A DNA stretch of 36,755 nucleotides from an uncultured Oscillospiraceae bacterium (GTDB lineage Bacteria; Bacillota; Clostridia; Oscillospirales; Oscillospiraceae): the NCBI GenBank assembly GCA_947584295.1, contig CANPWM010000016.1:1-36755 (forward strand), given 5' to 3'. Under the pieces are notes generated by a model. That model worked only from the letters and a program-made list of their open reading frames with translations. It ran no database searches and was not told the origin of the DNA. The translations under genes and the position numbers were made by a program. This document shows, one piece after another, positions 21,237-30,486 of this stretch (its first letter is position 1; each line of letters starts with the position of its first letter).

Positions 21237-22952
21237 ATGAGTGATGCCATAAAATTCAAGGATATGCCCTACAAGCGCCCGGCGCTTCAGGAGATGAAGG
21301 CCCGCTACGCGGAGCTTATTCGCCGTCTGCGGGAGGCGAAGACCTATGAGGAGGCCCGGGAGGTCTTTCTGGACGCCGAGCGGGAGGACGCCCAGGTGGA
21401 CGTTCAGGCGAACCTGGCCTTTATCCGCCACGACATCGACACCCGGGACGCGTTCTACGACGGAGAGGTGAGCTTCTGGGACGATGCCGGGCCGGAGCTT
21501 GGCGAATTGGGGCAGGCGTGGAACAAGGCCATGCTGGAAAGCCCCTTCCGGCCCCAATTCGAGGCGGAGTACGGCGGCCTTATGTTCCTGAATACCGAGA
21601 TCTCCCTGCGCACCTTCGACCCCAAAAATATCCCCCTGATGCAGAAGGAGAACCAGCTGACCACGGCCTATTCCAAGCTTCTGGCCTCGGCGCGGATCGA
21701 GTTCGAGGGCGGGATTTACACCCACTCCCAGATGACGCCCTTCAAGACCGACCCGGACGATAAGCGCCGTCTGGCGGCCTGGAAGGCCCAGGGACAGTGG
21801 TTCAAGAACAACCAGGCGGAGCTGGATCGCCTCTACGACGAGCTGGTGAAGCTCCGGGATCAGATGGGCCGGAACCTGGGGTACAAAAACTACATTCCCC
21901 TGGGCTATGACCGCATGGGCCGCAACTGCTACGGCCAGGAGGACGTGGAGCGGTTCCGGGCCGCCGTTCAGAAATACCTTGTCCCCGTGGCGGACAAGAT
22001 CTACCGCCGTCAGGCAAAGCGCCTGGGCGTCCCCTACCCCCTGAGCTTCGCCGACGAGGCGCTGTCCTTCCGCTCCGGCAACCCCAGGCCACGGGGGACG
22101 GCGGAGGACATTCTGGCGGCGGGCAGGAAATTCTACGCCCAGCTGTCCCCGGAGACGAAGGAATTTTTCGATACCATGATGGACCGGGAGCTTATGGACG
22201 TGCTGAGTACCGAGGGCAAGGCCGGAGGCGGCTACTGCACGAGCCTGGGGGAGTATAAGGTACCCTTCATCTTCGCCAACTTCAACGGTACCATCGGCGA
22301 TGTCACCGTGGTCACCCACGAGGCCGGCCACGCCTTCGCCTACTGGCTGAACCGGGATCGGGTGCCTGCCAGCTACGCCTGGCCGGGCATGGAGGCCTGC
22401 GAGGTACACTCCATGTCCATGGAGTTCATGGCCTGGCCCTGGGCGGAGGATTTCTTCGGGGAGGACGCCCGGAAGTTCCGCTACTCGCACCTGGCCGAAG
22501 CCATCACCTTTATCCCCTACGGCACTCTGGTGGATCACTTCCAGCACGAGGTCTATGAACACCCGGAGATGACCCCCCGCCAGCGCCACGACACCTGGAA
22601 GCGGCTCCTGGGCGTCTATCAGCCCTGGCTCCGCCTGGACGGGGATATCCCCTTCTACGCCGACGGTGAGGGCTGGCAGCGGCAGAGCCACATCTATGAA
22701 AGCCCCTTCTACTACATCGACTACTGCCTGGCCCAGACCGTGTCCCTGGAGTTCTGGGCCATGCTCCAGGAGGATCCGAAAAACGCCTGGACCCGTTACA
22801 TGGCCTACACCCGCCAGGGCGGCAGCCGCCCCTTCACCGAGCTTCTCAAAAACGCCGGCCTTGAGAGTCCCTTTGACGAGACTACCCTGCGGGGCGTGTG
22901 CGAAAAGGCGGCCCGCTGGCTGGAGGCCTACGACCTGACGGGCATTGAATAA
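21237..22952 (+). CDS. M3 family oligoendopeptidase (PepF-like)
   Basis: A 571-residue cytoplasmic zinc metallopeptidase that cleaves short peptides. The zinc site is HEAGH with His361, Glu362 and His365, third ligand Glu389 in ACEVHSMSMEF. The N-terminal helical part (MKARYAELIRRLREAKTYEEA) and the late His/Tyr region (FYYIDYCLAQTVSLEFW) are family features. RBS is AAAGGAGG before the ATG at 21237. Transcribed alone between its promoter and the terminator at 22969. The annotation pepF is used for several paralogues, so no symbol is given. Confidence 0.92.
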   Translation: MSDAIKFKDMPYKRPALQEMKARYAELIRRLREAKTYEEAREVFLDAEREDAQVDVQANLAFIRHDIDTRDAFYDGEVSFWDDAGPELGELGQAWNKAMLESPFRPQFEAEYGGLMFLNTEISLRTFDPKNIPLMQKENQLTTAYSKLLASARIEFEGGIYTHSQMTPFKTDPDDKRRLAAWKAQGQWFKNNQAELDRLYDELVKLRDQMGRNLGYKNYIPLGYDRMGRNCYGQEDVERFRAAVQKYLVPVADKIYRRQAKRLGVPYPLSFADEALSFRSGNPRPRGTAEDILAAGRKFYAQLSPETKEFFDTMMDRELMDVLSTEGKAGGGYCTSLGEYKVPFIFANFNGTIGDVTVVTHEAGHAFAYWLNRDRVPASYAWPGMEACEVHSMSMEFMAWPWAEDFFGEDARKFRYSHLAEAITFIPYGTLVDHFQHEVYEHPEMTPRQRHDTWKRLLGVYQPWLRLDGDIPFYADGEGWQRQSHIYESPFYYIDYCLAQTVSLEFWAMLQEDPKNAWTRYMAYTRQGGSRPFTELLKNAGLESPFDETTLRGVCEKAARWLEAYDLTGIE

Positions 22953-22968
22953 AATCGAATCAAAAAAC

Positions 22969-23004
22969 AAAAAGCGGGAGTCCGTTTTCGGACTCCCGCT
23001 TTTT
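22969..23004. terminator. Bidirectional terminator between the oligopeptidase and spo0A
   Basis: AAAAAGCGGGAGTCCG, TTTT loop, CGGACTCCCGCTTTTT: a perfect stem with A-run on one side and T-run on the other, serving the two converging genes. Confidence 0.93.
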
Positions 23005-23027
23005 GCTCAATATGTGGAACGGATCGC

Positions 23028-23810
23028 TTATTTGGCCTTTTCGCCCTTCTTTTGCAGATACAGCCTGTCGGCGATCATGGCGATGAACTCGGAGTTTGTG
23101 GGCTTGCCCTTGATGCCGGAGACGGTGTAGCCGAAAAACCGCTGGAGCGTCTCCACGTTGCCCCGATCCCAGGCCACCTCGATGGCGTGGCGGATAGCCC
23201 GCTCCACCCGGGAGGGCGTGGTGCCGAATTTCTCCGCCACCTCCGGGTACAGCACCTTGGTGACGGCGTTGATGATGTCCATGTTGTCCACGGTGCGCAT
23301 GATGGCCTCCCGCAGATACTGGTAGCCCTTGATGTGGGCGGGGATACCGATCTCGTGAATGATCTCGGTGACCACCGTCTCCAGCTCCGGGTCGTTCTCC
23401 GTCAGCTCCTTTTTGACGGCCGGCGATGTACGCTCCGCCGCCAGGCGGCGGATCCGAGACTTGAGATACTCCGGGTCGCAGGGCTTTTGCAGGAAGTACG
23501 CCGCCCCCGCCGCGGCGGCGTCGGACATGGCCCTGTCGCTGACAAAGCTGGTCAGCACTATGGAGACGGGCCGCCGCTCCTCCTCCAGCTCCATGGCCCG
23601 CTCGATAAGCTCCGGCCCGTCAAGGCCGGTGAGGATCATGTCCGTCAGCAGCACCCGGGGATGGGCGGCGGCGATCAGCTCCATGGCCTCCAGCCCGCTG
23701 CCGGTAGCGCCCACCACCTCCATGTCCGCCTCGGCCCCCAGCGTCTGGCTGAGCAGCGCCCGGAGATCGGCGCTGGTGTCCGCTATGAGTATTGTGATCT
23801 TTTGGTCCAT
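23028..23810 (-). CDS. spo0A: Stage 0 sporulation response regulator
   Basis: Master regulator of sporulation entry. A 260-residue protein taken from the ATG at 23810 (eight bases after GGAGG); an ATG five codons earlier lies in the ribosome binding site. Receiver domain with Asp11, phosphoacceptor Asp57 ([12 protein letters not shown]), Thr87 and Lys109 (QKP). C-terminal Spo0A DNA-binding domain with [38 protein letters not shown] and [14 protein letters not shown]. It lies after spoIVB as in other spore formers, with a terminator between and its own promoter. Confidence 0.97.
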   Translation of the reverse strand: MDQKITILIADTSADLRALLSQTLGAEADMEVVGATGSGLEAMELIAAAHPRVLLTDMILTGLDGPELIERAMELEEERRPVSIVLTSFVSDRAMSDAAAAGAAYFLQKPCDPEYLKSRIRRLAAERTSPAVKKELTENDPELETVVTEIIHEIGIPAHIKGYQYLREAIMRTVDNMDIINAVTKVLYPEVAEKFGTTPSRVERAIRHAIEVAWDRGNVETLQRFFGYTVSGIKGKPTNSEFIAMIADRLYLQKKGEKAK

Positions 23811-23862
23811 TGGTAATTCCTCCATCTTGCAAAATCGGTTTGACTTCTCTCTTGATAGGAAT

Positions 23863-23891
23863 AATTTACCATATCAGGACAAACTTTGCAA
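23863..23891 (-). promoter_or_regulatory. Candidate sigma-A promoter of spo0A
   Basis: Minus strand TTGCAA (23891-23886), 17 bases, TAAATT (23868-23863), in a conspicuously AT-rich stretch (23870-23985) unlike the rest of the window. A clear sigma-H site or 0A box could not be assigned by eye. Confidence 0.45.
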
Positions 23892-23986
23892 GCACATTTT
23901 TAACATTTTTTGTAAAAATTTGCGCCTTTTTTCCAACTTTTTAGTGGATTTAATACATAAAACACCACTAAATGTTGTGTTAACAT

Positions 23987-24025
23987 AAAAAGCTCCCGGA
24001 AGCGACAAAAATCGCCCCCGGGAGC
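23987..24025 (-). terminator. Terminator of spoIVB
   Basis: Minus strand GCTCCCGG ... CGA-TTTTTG-TCG ... CCGGGAGC followed by TTTTTATG, eight bases past the spoIVB stop. Confidence 0.85.
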
Positions 24026-24032
24026 GCGCTTT

Positions 24033-25037
24033 TCAGGCGGCGTTCAGCATATTTTCCAGAAAGACGCCGTAGCCCTTTTCGGGGTCGTTGATCAGCACAT
24101 GGGTGACGGCGCCCACAAGCTTCCCGTCCTGGAGGATGGGGCTGCCGGACATACCCTGGACGATGCCGCCGGTGAGGGCCAGAAGCTCCCGGTCCGTGAC
24201 CCGCAGCATCATATCCCTGCCGTCATGGCCGCCCCGGTAGACGCGGGTGATCTCCACCGCGTATTCCCGGCGCTGGCCGGAGGCGTCGGAGATGACCACG
24301 GCGGGGCCGGGCTTCACCTCCTCCGCCCTGGCGGCGGGGACGGCCTCGTTTACGTCAAGACCGGCGGACAGAGAGCCGAAGATGCCGCAGCCGCAGTTTT
24401 TCCGCACGTCCCCCAGGGGCGCGGAGAAGTCGAAGCTCCCGCCCAGCTGGCCGGGATCCCCGGCGCGGCTTTTGGTGACGCCGGTCACCTGGGCGTCCAG
24501 GATAGTGCCCTCCCGCACGGGGACGATAACGCCGGTGGCGCTGTCGGCGATGGCGTGGCCCAGGGCGCCGAACTGGCCGGTGTCCGGGTCATAATAGGTG
24601 ACGGTGCCGATGCCGGTAAGGCCGTCCCGCACCCACACGCCCAGATACCGCTCCTCCCCGTCCCGGTGGGGCCGGAGGGTGGCCTGGAGCGTCCTGCCGC
24701 CGCGCTCAAAGACCACGGTGACCTGCTCGCCGCAGGCGGCCAGCGCCCTGGTCATGGCGGCGGAGGAGTCGATCTCCACGCCGTCGATCTTGGTGATAAC
24801 GTCCCCCGGCAGCAGCCCCGCGTCCCGGGCGGGGGCGGTGACCACGCCGTTTTCCTCAAATTCCGAGAGCTCCGAGACCATCACGCCCCTGGTCTTGACG
24901 GAGATCCCCACGGCCTCGCCCACCGGCACCAGCCGGTCGGGCAGATCGACGGCCGCCGCCGGGGCGGCCAGCAAAAGGGCTGCCAGAGCGGCCGTGACGG
25001 CTCCGGCGGCCCGTTTTTTAAAATCGAGTCTTACCAT
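24033..25037 (-). CDS. spoIVB: SpoIVB serine peptidase (S55)
   Basis: Secreted by the forespore into the intermembrane space, where it cleaves SpoIVFA to trigger sigma-K processing. A 334-residue protein: membrane/signal segment residues 8-29 (AAGAVTAALAALLLAAPAAA), PDZ domain (PARDAGLLPGDVITKIDGVEI), then the S55 peptidase region with GALGHAIAD (catalytic His), QGMSGSPILQDG with the Ser near 297, and VTHVLINDP. Shorter than the B. subtilis protein but with all family blocks. RBS is GGGGGAG. Adjacent to spo0A, the conserved order in spore formers. Confidence 0.95.
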   Translation of the reverse strand: MVRLDFKKRAAGAVTAALAALLLAAPAAAVDLPDRLVPVGEAVGISVKTRGVMVSELSEFEENGVVTAPARDAGLLPGDVITKIDGVEIDSSAAMTRALAACGEQVTVVFERGGRTLQATLRPHRDGEERYLGVWVRDGLTGIGTVTYYDPDTGQFGALGHAIADSATGVIVPVREGTILDAQVTGVTKSRAGDPGQLGGSFDFSAPLGDVRKNCGCGIFGSLSAGLDVNEAVPAARAEEVKPGPAVVISDASGQRREYAVEITRVYRGGHDGRDMMLRVTDRELLALTGGIVQGMSGSPILQDGKLVGAVTHVLINDPEKGYGVFLENMLNAA

Positions 25038-25471
25038 ATTTACCCTGCTCCCCCTGAAACATTTTTCTGCCGATCACCCTTTAAAAGCCTCGACCCGGCG
25101 GCGAGGATTTTTTGCGTCAGGCGCGAAAGGCGGCACAGGGCATACTTTTGTATTGCCAAGCCGCCCGACAAAGCATAGCGCGAAAAAGGCCGCCGCGCGT
25201 CATAGGCTTTAATTGGCGATCGGTATTATATGGCGGAAGCCCGCTCCCGCCGCCCTTTAATATGTCCTGCCGCCAGGGCGGCGCGTGTAGAAATAGTTTT
25301 CGTTTTTGGGCTGGGCGGGTGTTCCAGCCGGGGCGGCGCGGGCTTTTTCCCGCGGGGCGGGGTAAATATGACCCGTTTTCGCAATACGTTCTTTGCCGGG
25401 ATTTTCCAAAATTGGAACGCATAGGATAGGGGAGGAACCGGCTTTCACAATTATCCCATCAGGAGGCTACT
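25038..25471. other. 434-bp intergenic region without a supported gene
   Basis: Lies between divergent spoIVB and the M14 peptidase gene, so it should hold promoters for both, possibly for forespore or mother-cell sigma factors, but I could not assign one with confidence. It contains GC-rich inverted pairs (GGCGGAAGCCCGC / GCGGGCTTTTTCCCGCGGGG area) and only short frames without ribosome binding sites. The RBS AGGAGG for the M14 gene is at its right end. Confidence 0.6.
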
Positions 25472-26761
25472 ATGGCGGACTATAAGGTACTGCGCCCCGG
25501 CTCCACGGGGCCGTTTGTCAGCATGATGGAGCTGGCCCTGTCCCGGGCCGGCTATTACACCGGGGCGCTGGACGGCGTCTTCGGCCCCCAGGCCCTGCGG
25601 GCGCTGCGCGCCTACCAGAGCGCCTTCGGCCTGGCCCCCGACGGCGTGGCGGGACCGGCCACTTGGGCGTCCCTGGACGGCTGGCTCACAGGCTATTTTC
25701 TGCGCACGGTGCGCCCCGGCGATACCCTCTATTCCCTGGCCCGGACCTACGGCGTCACCGTCCGGGCGGTGGAGACGGCCAACCCGGAGGTGGATCCCCT
25801 GCGCCTGGCCGTGGGTTCCCGGGTGGTCATTCCCCGGCCCTATGACGTGGTGTCGGCCCGGATCCCCTTCACCCCGGCGTACCTGGACGCCTGCGTTCGG
25901 GGCCTCGCCGCCCGTTACCCCTTCCTGGGCGTCTCCGCCATTGGCAGGAGCGTCATGGGCCACCCCCTGCACCTGATCACCGTCGGCGCGGGAGCCAACC
26001 AGGTCTTTTACAACGCCGCCCACCACGCCAACGAGTGGATCACCAGCCCCCTGCTTATGACGTTTTTGGAAAAATACGCCAGAAGCCGCGCCCTGGGCGG
26101 CACGGTATTCGGCCAGAACGCCCAGAGCCTCTATGAACAGACCACCTTATATATGATGCCCATGGTCAACCCCGACGGGGTGGCGCTGGTGACCGGGGAG
26201 ACGGACAGCGGCCCCTATTACGAGGGGGCGCGGGCCATCGCCGGGGACTACCCCGCCATTCCCTTCCCGGCGGGCTGGAAGGCCAACATCAACGGCGTGG
26301 ATCCCAACCTGCAATACCCCGCCGGGTGGAACGAGGCGCGGGAGATCAAGTTCGCCCAGGGCTATGTTTCCCCGGCCCCCCGGGATTATGTGGGGGCCGC
26401 GCCCCTGGAGATCCCGGAGAGCCGCGCCGCCTACAACCTGACCCGCCGCCAGGATTTCTCCCTGACCATCTCGTACCACACCCAGGGCCAGGTGATTTAT
26501 TGGAAATATTTAGATTACCTCCCCCCGGACTCCTTTGAGATCGCCCAGCGGTTTGCCGCCGTCAGCGGCTACCGGGTGGAGCTTACGCCCACAACCTCGG
26601 GCTACGCCGGGTACAAGGACTGGTTCATTCAGGATTATAACCGCCCCGGCTACACCGTGGAGGCGGGCGTCGGCACAGCGCCCCTGCCGCTGTCGCAGTT
26701 TCCACAAATCTACGCGGAGAACGAGGGGATCCTGACCCTGGGCCTGACGGCCACATTATAA
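25472..26761 (+). CDS. M14 zinc carboxypeptidase with peptidoglycan-binding and LysM domains (gamma-D-glutamyl-DAP peptidase-like)
   Basis: A 429-residue protein. N-terminal PG_binding_1 domain (residues 5-68, LRPGSTGPFVSMMELALSRAG, GVFGPQALRALRAYQSAFGL split across motif GVFGPQALRALRAYQ), then one LysM (about 75-122, RTVRPGDTLYSLARTYGVTV ... VGSRVVIP), then an M14 domain from about 130. The catalytic set is visible: NAAHHANEW (His and Glu zinc ligands), MMPMVNPDGV, NGVDPNLQYP, SYHTQGQ (third zinc His) and TVEAGVG (catalytic Glu). Proteins of this architecture cleave between D-Glu and DAP in peptidoglycan; several act on spore cortex or in cell lysis. No signal peptide is seen, so release may depend on mother-cell lysis or another route. 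RBS is AGGAGG. Confidence 0.9.
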   Translation: MADYKVLRPGSTGPFVSMMELALSRAGYYTGALDGVFGPQALRALRAYQSAFGLAPDGVAGPATWASLDGWLTGYFLRTVRPGDTLYSLARTYGVTVRAVETANPEVDPLRLAVGSRVVIPRPYDVVSARIPFTPAYLDACVRGLAARYPFLGVSAIGRSVMGHPLHLITVGAGANQVFYNAAHHANEWITSPLLMTFLEKYARSRALGGTVFGQNAQSLYEQTTLYMMPMVNPDGVALVTGETDSGPYYEGARAIAGDYPAIPFPAGWKANINGVDPNLQYPAGWNEAREIKFAQGYVSPAPRDYVGAAPLEIPESRAAYNLTRRQDFSLTISYHTQGQVIYWKYLDYLPPDSFEIAQRFAAVSGYRVELTPTTSGYAGYKDWFIQDYNRPGYTVEAGVGTAPLPLSQFPQIYAENEGILTLGLTATL

Positions 26762-26810
26762 TAAACATTATAATAAATAAAATCTTTAACAGTTTTTAAG
26801 GTTTCTCCCG

Positions 26811-26839
26811 TTGCGCCGGAGAACGTCCTGTGGTAGAAT
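26811..26839 (+). promoter_or_regulatory. Sigma-A promoter of the glycosyltransferase gene
   Basis: TTGCGC (26811-26816), 17 bases, TAGAAT (26834-26839), about 31 bases before the ATG. Confidence 0.65.
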
Positions 26840-26870
26840 AACCGCGCAACCAGACCACAGGAGAGAGATC

Positions 26871-28187
26871 ATGGAGCTTTTACAGAAGATCGGTTCCGTG
26901 CTGGCGGTGGTCTACTCGATCCTCATCGCCTATCGGATAGTTTTCTACATAACCGGATTTTTTACAAAAGCAAAAATTTACCCGGCGGCCCGGAAAAACC
27001 ACACCTACGGCGTGGTCATCGCGGCCCGCAACGAGGAGCGCGTCATCGGCCACCTGCTGGACAGCATCGCCCTTCAGGACTACGACCACAGCCTGCTGCG
27101 GGTATTCGTGGTGGCGGACAACTGTACCGACGGCACCGCCAGGCTCTGCCGGGAGAAGGGCGCGGTGGTCTATGAGCGCCATGAGCCGGATAAGGCCCGG
27201 AAGGGCTGGGCGCTGGAGTGGCTTTTCCGGCAGATCGACCGGGACTACGGCATCGACAGCGTGGACGCCTACCTCTTTTTCGACGCGGACAACCTGCTGG
27301 CCCGGGACTTTATCACCCAGATCAACCGGGCCTTTGACGCGGGCGGGGACATCGTGGTGGGCTATCGGAACACGAAAAATTTTGACACCAACTTCATCTC
27401 CGCCGCCTACGGGATCCACTTTTACGACGCCACCGTTTTCATGCACCGCCCCAGGGCCTTCTTCCGCCAAAGCACCCACATCGCCGGGACGGGCTACGCC
27501 ATGTCCTCCCGGCTCCTGCGGGACGGCTGGCGCTGGACGTGTCTGACGGAGGACACCCAGCTCTGCCTCTCCAGCGTGGCGGAGGGCGTCAAGATCGACT
27601 TTTGCGAGGGCGCGGAGTTTTTCGACGAACAGCCCTACTCCGTGGACGTGATGCTCCGCCAGCGCCTCCGCTGGGCCAAGGGGCGGCTGGCCTGCTTCTT
27701 CCTCCTGTTCCCCAGGCTCCTGCGGGGGATCTTCACCTGCCGGGAGCGGCGGTTCTCCTGCTACGATATGCTCTTTTATATCCTGCCCTACTCGCTGATC
27801 TCTGCGCTGGCCTCCCTCCTTTACGCCGCGGTGATGTTCGTCTCCCGGCTCCTGACGGCGGAGGCCCCGCTGGCGGCGCTGTCCGCGCCCTTCGCCGCCG
27901 TACCGGGCCTGCTGTCCGCCCTGGCGGTGTCGTGGCTGGGCATCGTGGCCGAGGGGGCGGTGGTGGTCCTCCGGGAGCGCCGCCATATCCGCTGTTCCAC
28001 GGGCAGGCTCCTGCTCTATGTGCTTCTCTGGCCTGTATTCTCCCTGACGGGCGTGCCCGTCTCCATCGTCTCCCTCTTTATGCGCGTCCGCTGGAAGCCC
28101 ATTCGCCACGACCGGGCCATCGCCCTGGCCGAGCTGGAGACGGCCGGCCGCGGGACGGGGAACCGGGAAAAATTAGGGAACCTCTGA
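26871..28187 (+). CDS. Membrane glycosyltransferase family 2
   Basis: A 438-residue integral membrane enzyme begun at the ATG at 26871 with RBS GGAGAGA; the open frame upstream lacks an RBS and overlaps the promoter. One N-terminal helix (VLAVVYSILIAYRIVFYITGF), a cytoplasmic GT-A domain with VVIAARNEERVIGHLLDSI, VVADNCTDGTA, the FFDADN metal site, TGYAMSS, TEDTQL and RQRLRWAKG (QxxRW-like, processive GT2 signature), then about four C-terminal helices (DMLFYILPYSLISALASLLY and others). Probably makes or extends a cell-surface polysaccharide; the sugar is unknown. The stop lies inside the palindrome at 28177-28237. Confidence 0.88.
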   Translation: MELLQKIGSVLAVVYSILIAYRIVFYITGFFTKAKIYPAARKNHTYGVVIAARNEERVIGHLLDSIALQDYDHSLLRVFVVADNCTDGTARLCREKGAVVYERHEPDKARKGWALEWLFRQIDRDYGIDSVDAYLFFDADNLLARDFITQINRAFDAGGDIVVGYRNTKNFDTNFISAAYGIHFYDATVFMHRPRAFFRQSTHIAGTGYAMSSRLLRDGWRWTCLTEDTQLCLSSVAEGVKIDFCEGAEFFDEQPYSVDVMLRQRLRWAKGRLACFFLLFPRLLRGIFTCRERRFSCYDMLFYILPYSLISALASLLYAAVMFVSRLLTAEAPLAALSAPFAAVPGLLSALAVSWLGIVAEGAVVVLRERRHIRCSTGRLLLYVLLWPVFSLTGVPVSIVSLFMRVRWKPIRHDRAIALAELETAGRGTGNREKLGNL

Positions 28188-28237
28188 ACCGATCAAAGCG
28201 CCTTCACAATTGGCGCGGCGATCAGTTTAGAGGTTCC
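28177..28237. repeat. 61-bp imperfect palindrome at the end of the glycosyltransferase gene
   Basis: Outer arms GGAACCTCT / AGAGGTTCC, then AAC / GTT, GATC / GATC and GCGCC / GGCGC around the loop TTCACAATT, with small bulges. No T-run follows. It could be a terminator or a miniature inverted-repeat element; a second copy is not in the window. Confidence 0.65.
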
Positions 28238-28252
28238 TTGCAAATTTCCTTC

Positions 28253-28281
28253 TTGCAATCCGGCGGAAAAGATGCGATAAT
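28253..28281 (+). promoter_or_regulatory. Sigma-A promoter of the galactanase gene
   Basis: TTGCAA (28253-28258), 17 bases, GATAAT (28276-28281). The start falls about 45 bases before the ATG. Confidence 0.75.
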
Positions 28282-28332
28282 AAAGGAAGAATTTGGCCCT
28301 TTTCGGGGCCGGAGAATAAGGAGGAGCGAAAA

Positions 28333-30465
28333 ATGAGGAAAACGGGCATACGCGCGGCCCTTTGCCTTCTGTTGGCGCTGGCCCTGTGCCTGGGGCTGGC
28401 CGCCTGCGGCCAGGGGGGCCAGGATACCGCCGGGGACACCGGCAATACCGACGACACCGGCGACACCGGCGCCGATACCGCCGGGGACACCGGCTCCGAC
28501 ACCTCGGGGCCCGACACCGCCGCGCCGGACACCACAAAAGAGGAGGTACCCGATCCCGTGAACGCCGGTATCTATGTCCCCTTTGTCACGGCGGACGAGA
28601 GCTTCATCAGGGGAACGGACGTGTCCTCCCTGATCTCCGTGCTGAACTCCGGGGCGCGGTTCAAGGATTGGGACGGCGTCTCCCTGGGGGAGAGCGTGGA
28701 GGAGCAGGGCGCGGCCTTTATGAAGCTGCTTTTTGACGCCGGCTGCAACTGGATCCGCCTGCGGGTGTGGAACGACCCCTATGACGCCGATGGCCACGGC
28801 TACGGCGGCGGCAACAACGACCTTCAGTCCGCCGTCACCATGGGCAAGTGGGCCACGGACGCGGGGATCCGGGTGCTGATCGACTTCCACTACTCCGACT
28901 TCTGGGCCGACCCCTCCCGCCAGCTGGTCCCCAAGGCCTGGGAGGGCCTGGACATCGACGCCAAGGCCAAGGCCCTGGGCGACTTCACCACGGACAGCCT
29001 CAACACCCTCCTGGACGCGGGGGTGGACGTGGGCATGGTGCAGGTGGGCAACGAGACCACCGTGGGCATCTGCGGCGAGAAGGACTGGCCCAATATGCTG
29101 AAGCTCTATAACGCCGGGTGCGACGCCGTCCACGCGGCGGGCAAGGCCCGTGGCCTTGATATCATGACATGCGTCCATATGGAGTCCCCCCAGAGCGCGG
29201 ACTTCGACAGCATCGCGGGCCACCTGAGGGACGGCGGCGTTCAGTTCGACGTGTTCGCCACCTCCTACTATCCCCAGTGGCACGGCTCCGTGGAGAATAT
29301 GGCCTCAAAGCTTAAGTCCGTGGCCAACAAGTACGGCGTGAAGGTGATGGTGGCCGAGACCCGCGCCCCCTACACCGCCGAGGACGGCGACGGCACCAAC
29401 TCCCCCACCCCCGCCGAGTACGCCGTCAGCCCCCAGGGCCAGGCCCTGGAGTACGCCACGGTGGCCCAGGCCGTCCATGGGATCGGCGACGCCGGCATCG
29501 GCCTTTTCTATTGGGAGAACGCCTGGATCCCCGTGCGGAACATCTCCCAACTCACAGGCGCGGAGCGGGAGGCCGCCCTTCAGGAGAACAGGCGCCTGTG
29601 GGACGAGTGCGGCTCCGGCTGGGCCTCCAGCTACGCCCAGGACTACGACCCCAACGCCGCTAACGGCGGCTACGGCGGGCCGGATATGAACAATAAGGCC
29701 ATGTTCGACTTCGACGGCAAGCCCCTGGAGTCCCTGAACGTGTTCAAGTACATGACCACCGGCACCGCCGGGTACCCCGACCGCGTGGTGGACGTACCCA
29801 CCGCCAGCCTCACCCTCACCGTGGGCGACCCGGTGGAGCTGCCCGCCACGCTGGAGGTGGGCCGCCTCAGCGGCCAGCGGGAGACCGCGGCCGTCACCTG
29901 GGAGGACGCGGGCTTTGTGGACGCCTCCCGCCCCGGCGAGTGGACGGTAAAGGGCTGGATCGACGACGGCAGCGGCGACAAGGTGTGGACGTTCACTTAC
30001 ATAAAGGTGGAGCGCCCCGCCCTCCCGTCCCTGCTGGCCAACGGCGGCTTTGAGGACGGCGCCCAGGGCTACACCGTGGAGAACTGGCCCGGCGACGGCA
30101 TCAACAACAAGAGCGCCAACGCCGGGAACGTCCACGCCGGAAGCTGGTGCCTCCACTTCTGGAAAAACGCCGCTTTTGAAAACGCCGTGACCTCCACCAC
30201 CGTGTCCCTGGAGCCGGGTACCTATACCTTCTACCTCTACGGCCAGGGCGGCGATATGGGCGAGCATGACACCTTCATCTTCGTCAGAACGCCCCAGGGG
30301 GAGCAGAAGCAGAGCTTCGACCTGGACGGCTACCTCAACTGGCAGCAGCCGGAGATCACCTTCACCGTCGCCGAGAAGTGCGACGTGACCCTGGGCGTGT
30401 CCGTCTCCGCCGGGGCCGGGGCCTGGGGCGCCTTCGACGACTGGGGCCTGACCAAAGCTGAATGA
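28333..30465 (+). CDS. Endo-beta-1,4-galactanase lipoprotein (GH53)
   Basis: Cleaves beta-1,4-galactan side chains of pectin outside the cell. A 710-residue protein: lipoprotein signal with lipobox LAAC (Cys25); a Thr/Asp/Gly linker of DTGDTGAD type (about 27-70); GH53 domain about 85-450 with FIRGTDVSSLISV, NWIRLRVWNDPYD, IDFHYSDFWADPSRQ, VQVGNETTVG (acid/base Glu), VFATSYYPQWHG and VMVAETRAPYT (nucleophile Glu); an Ig-like wall domain (VDVPTASLTLTVGDPVELPA onward); and a C-terminal carbohydrate-binding-type domain from LLANGGFEDGAQGYTVENW. RBS AAGGAGGAGCGA is the same as in the interspersed repeat. It suggests a plant-fibre-rich gut habitat. Confidence 0.94.
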   Translation: MRKTGIRAALCLLLALALCLGLAACGQGGQDTAGDTGNTDDTGDTGADTAGDTGSDTSGPDTAAPDTTKEEVPDPVNAGIYVPFVTADESFIRGTDVSSLISVLNSGARFKDWDGVSLGESVEEQGAAFMKLLFDAGCNWIRLRVWNDPYDADGHGYGGGNNDLQSAVTMGKWATDAGIRVLIDFHYSDFWADPSRQLVPKAWEGLDIDAKAKALGDFTTDSLNTLLDAGVDVGMVQVGNETTVGICGEKDWPNMLKLYNAGCDAVHAAGKARGLDIMTCVHMESPQSADFDSIAGHLRDGGVQFDVFATSYYPQWHGSVENMASKLKSVANKYGVKVMVAETRAPYTAEDGDGTNSPTPAEYAVSPQGQALEYATVAQAVHGIGDAGIGLFYWENAWIPVRNISQLTGAEREAALQENRRLWDECGSGWASSYAQDYDPNAANGGYGGPDMNNKAMFDFDGKPLESLNVFKYMTTGTAGYPDRVVDVPTASLTLTVGDPVELPATLEVGRLSGQRETAAVTWEDAGFVDASRPGEWTVKGWIDDGSGDKVWTFTYIKVERPALPSLLANGGFEDGAQGYTVENWPGDGINNKSANAGNVHAGSWCLHFWKNAAFENAVTSTTVSLEPGTYTFYLYGQGGDMGEHDTFIFVRTPQGEQKQSFDLDGYLNWQQPEITFTVAEKCDVTLGVSVSAGAGAWGAFDDWGLTKAE

Positions 30466-30486
30466 CTTTCTAAACGGCAATGAAAT

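Noticed and set aside
21198-22970. Long minus-strand open frame (590 codons) opposite the M3 oligopeptidase gene
   Set aside because: Shadow frame. The plus strand encodes HEAGH and full family features with promoter and RBS; the minus translation has no domain character.
23826-23985. Spo0A boxes and a sigma-H promoter before spo0A
   Set aside because: TTTGTC-like strings occur but none fits the full box, and no sigma-H pair with proper spacing was convincing by eye.
25112-25429. Short overlapping frames in the spoIVB-M14 spacer
   Set aside because: Compositionally like noncoding GC-rich DNA, several frames open at once, none with a Shine-Dalgarno or family motif.
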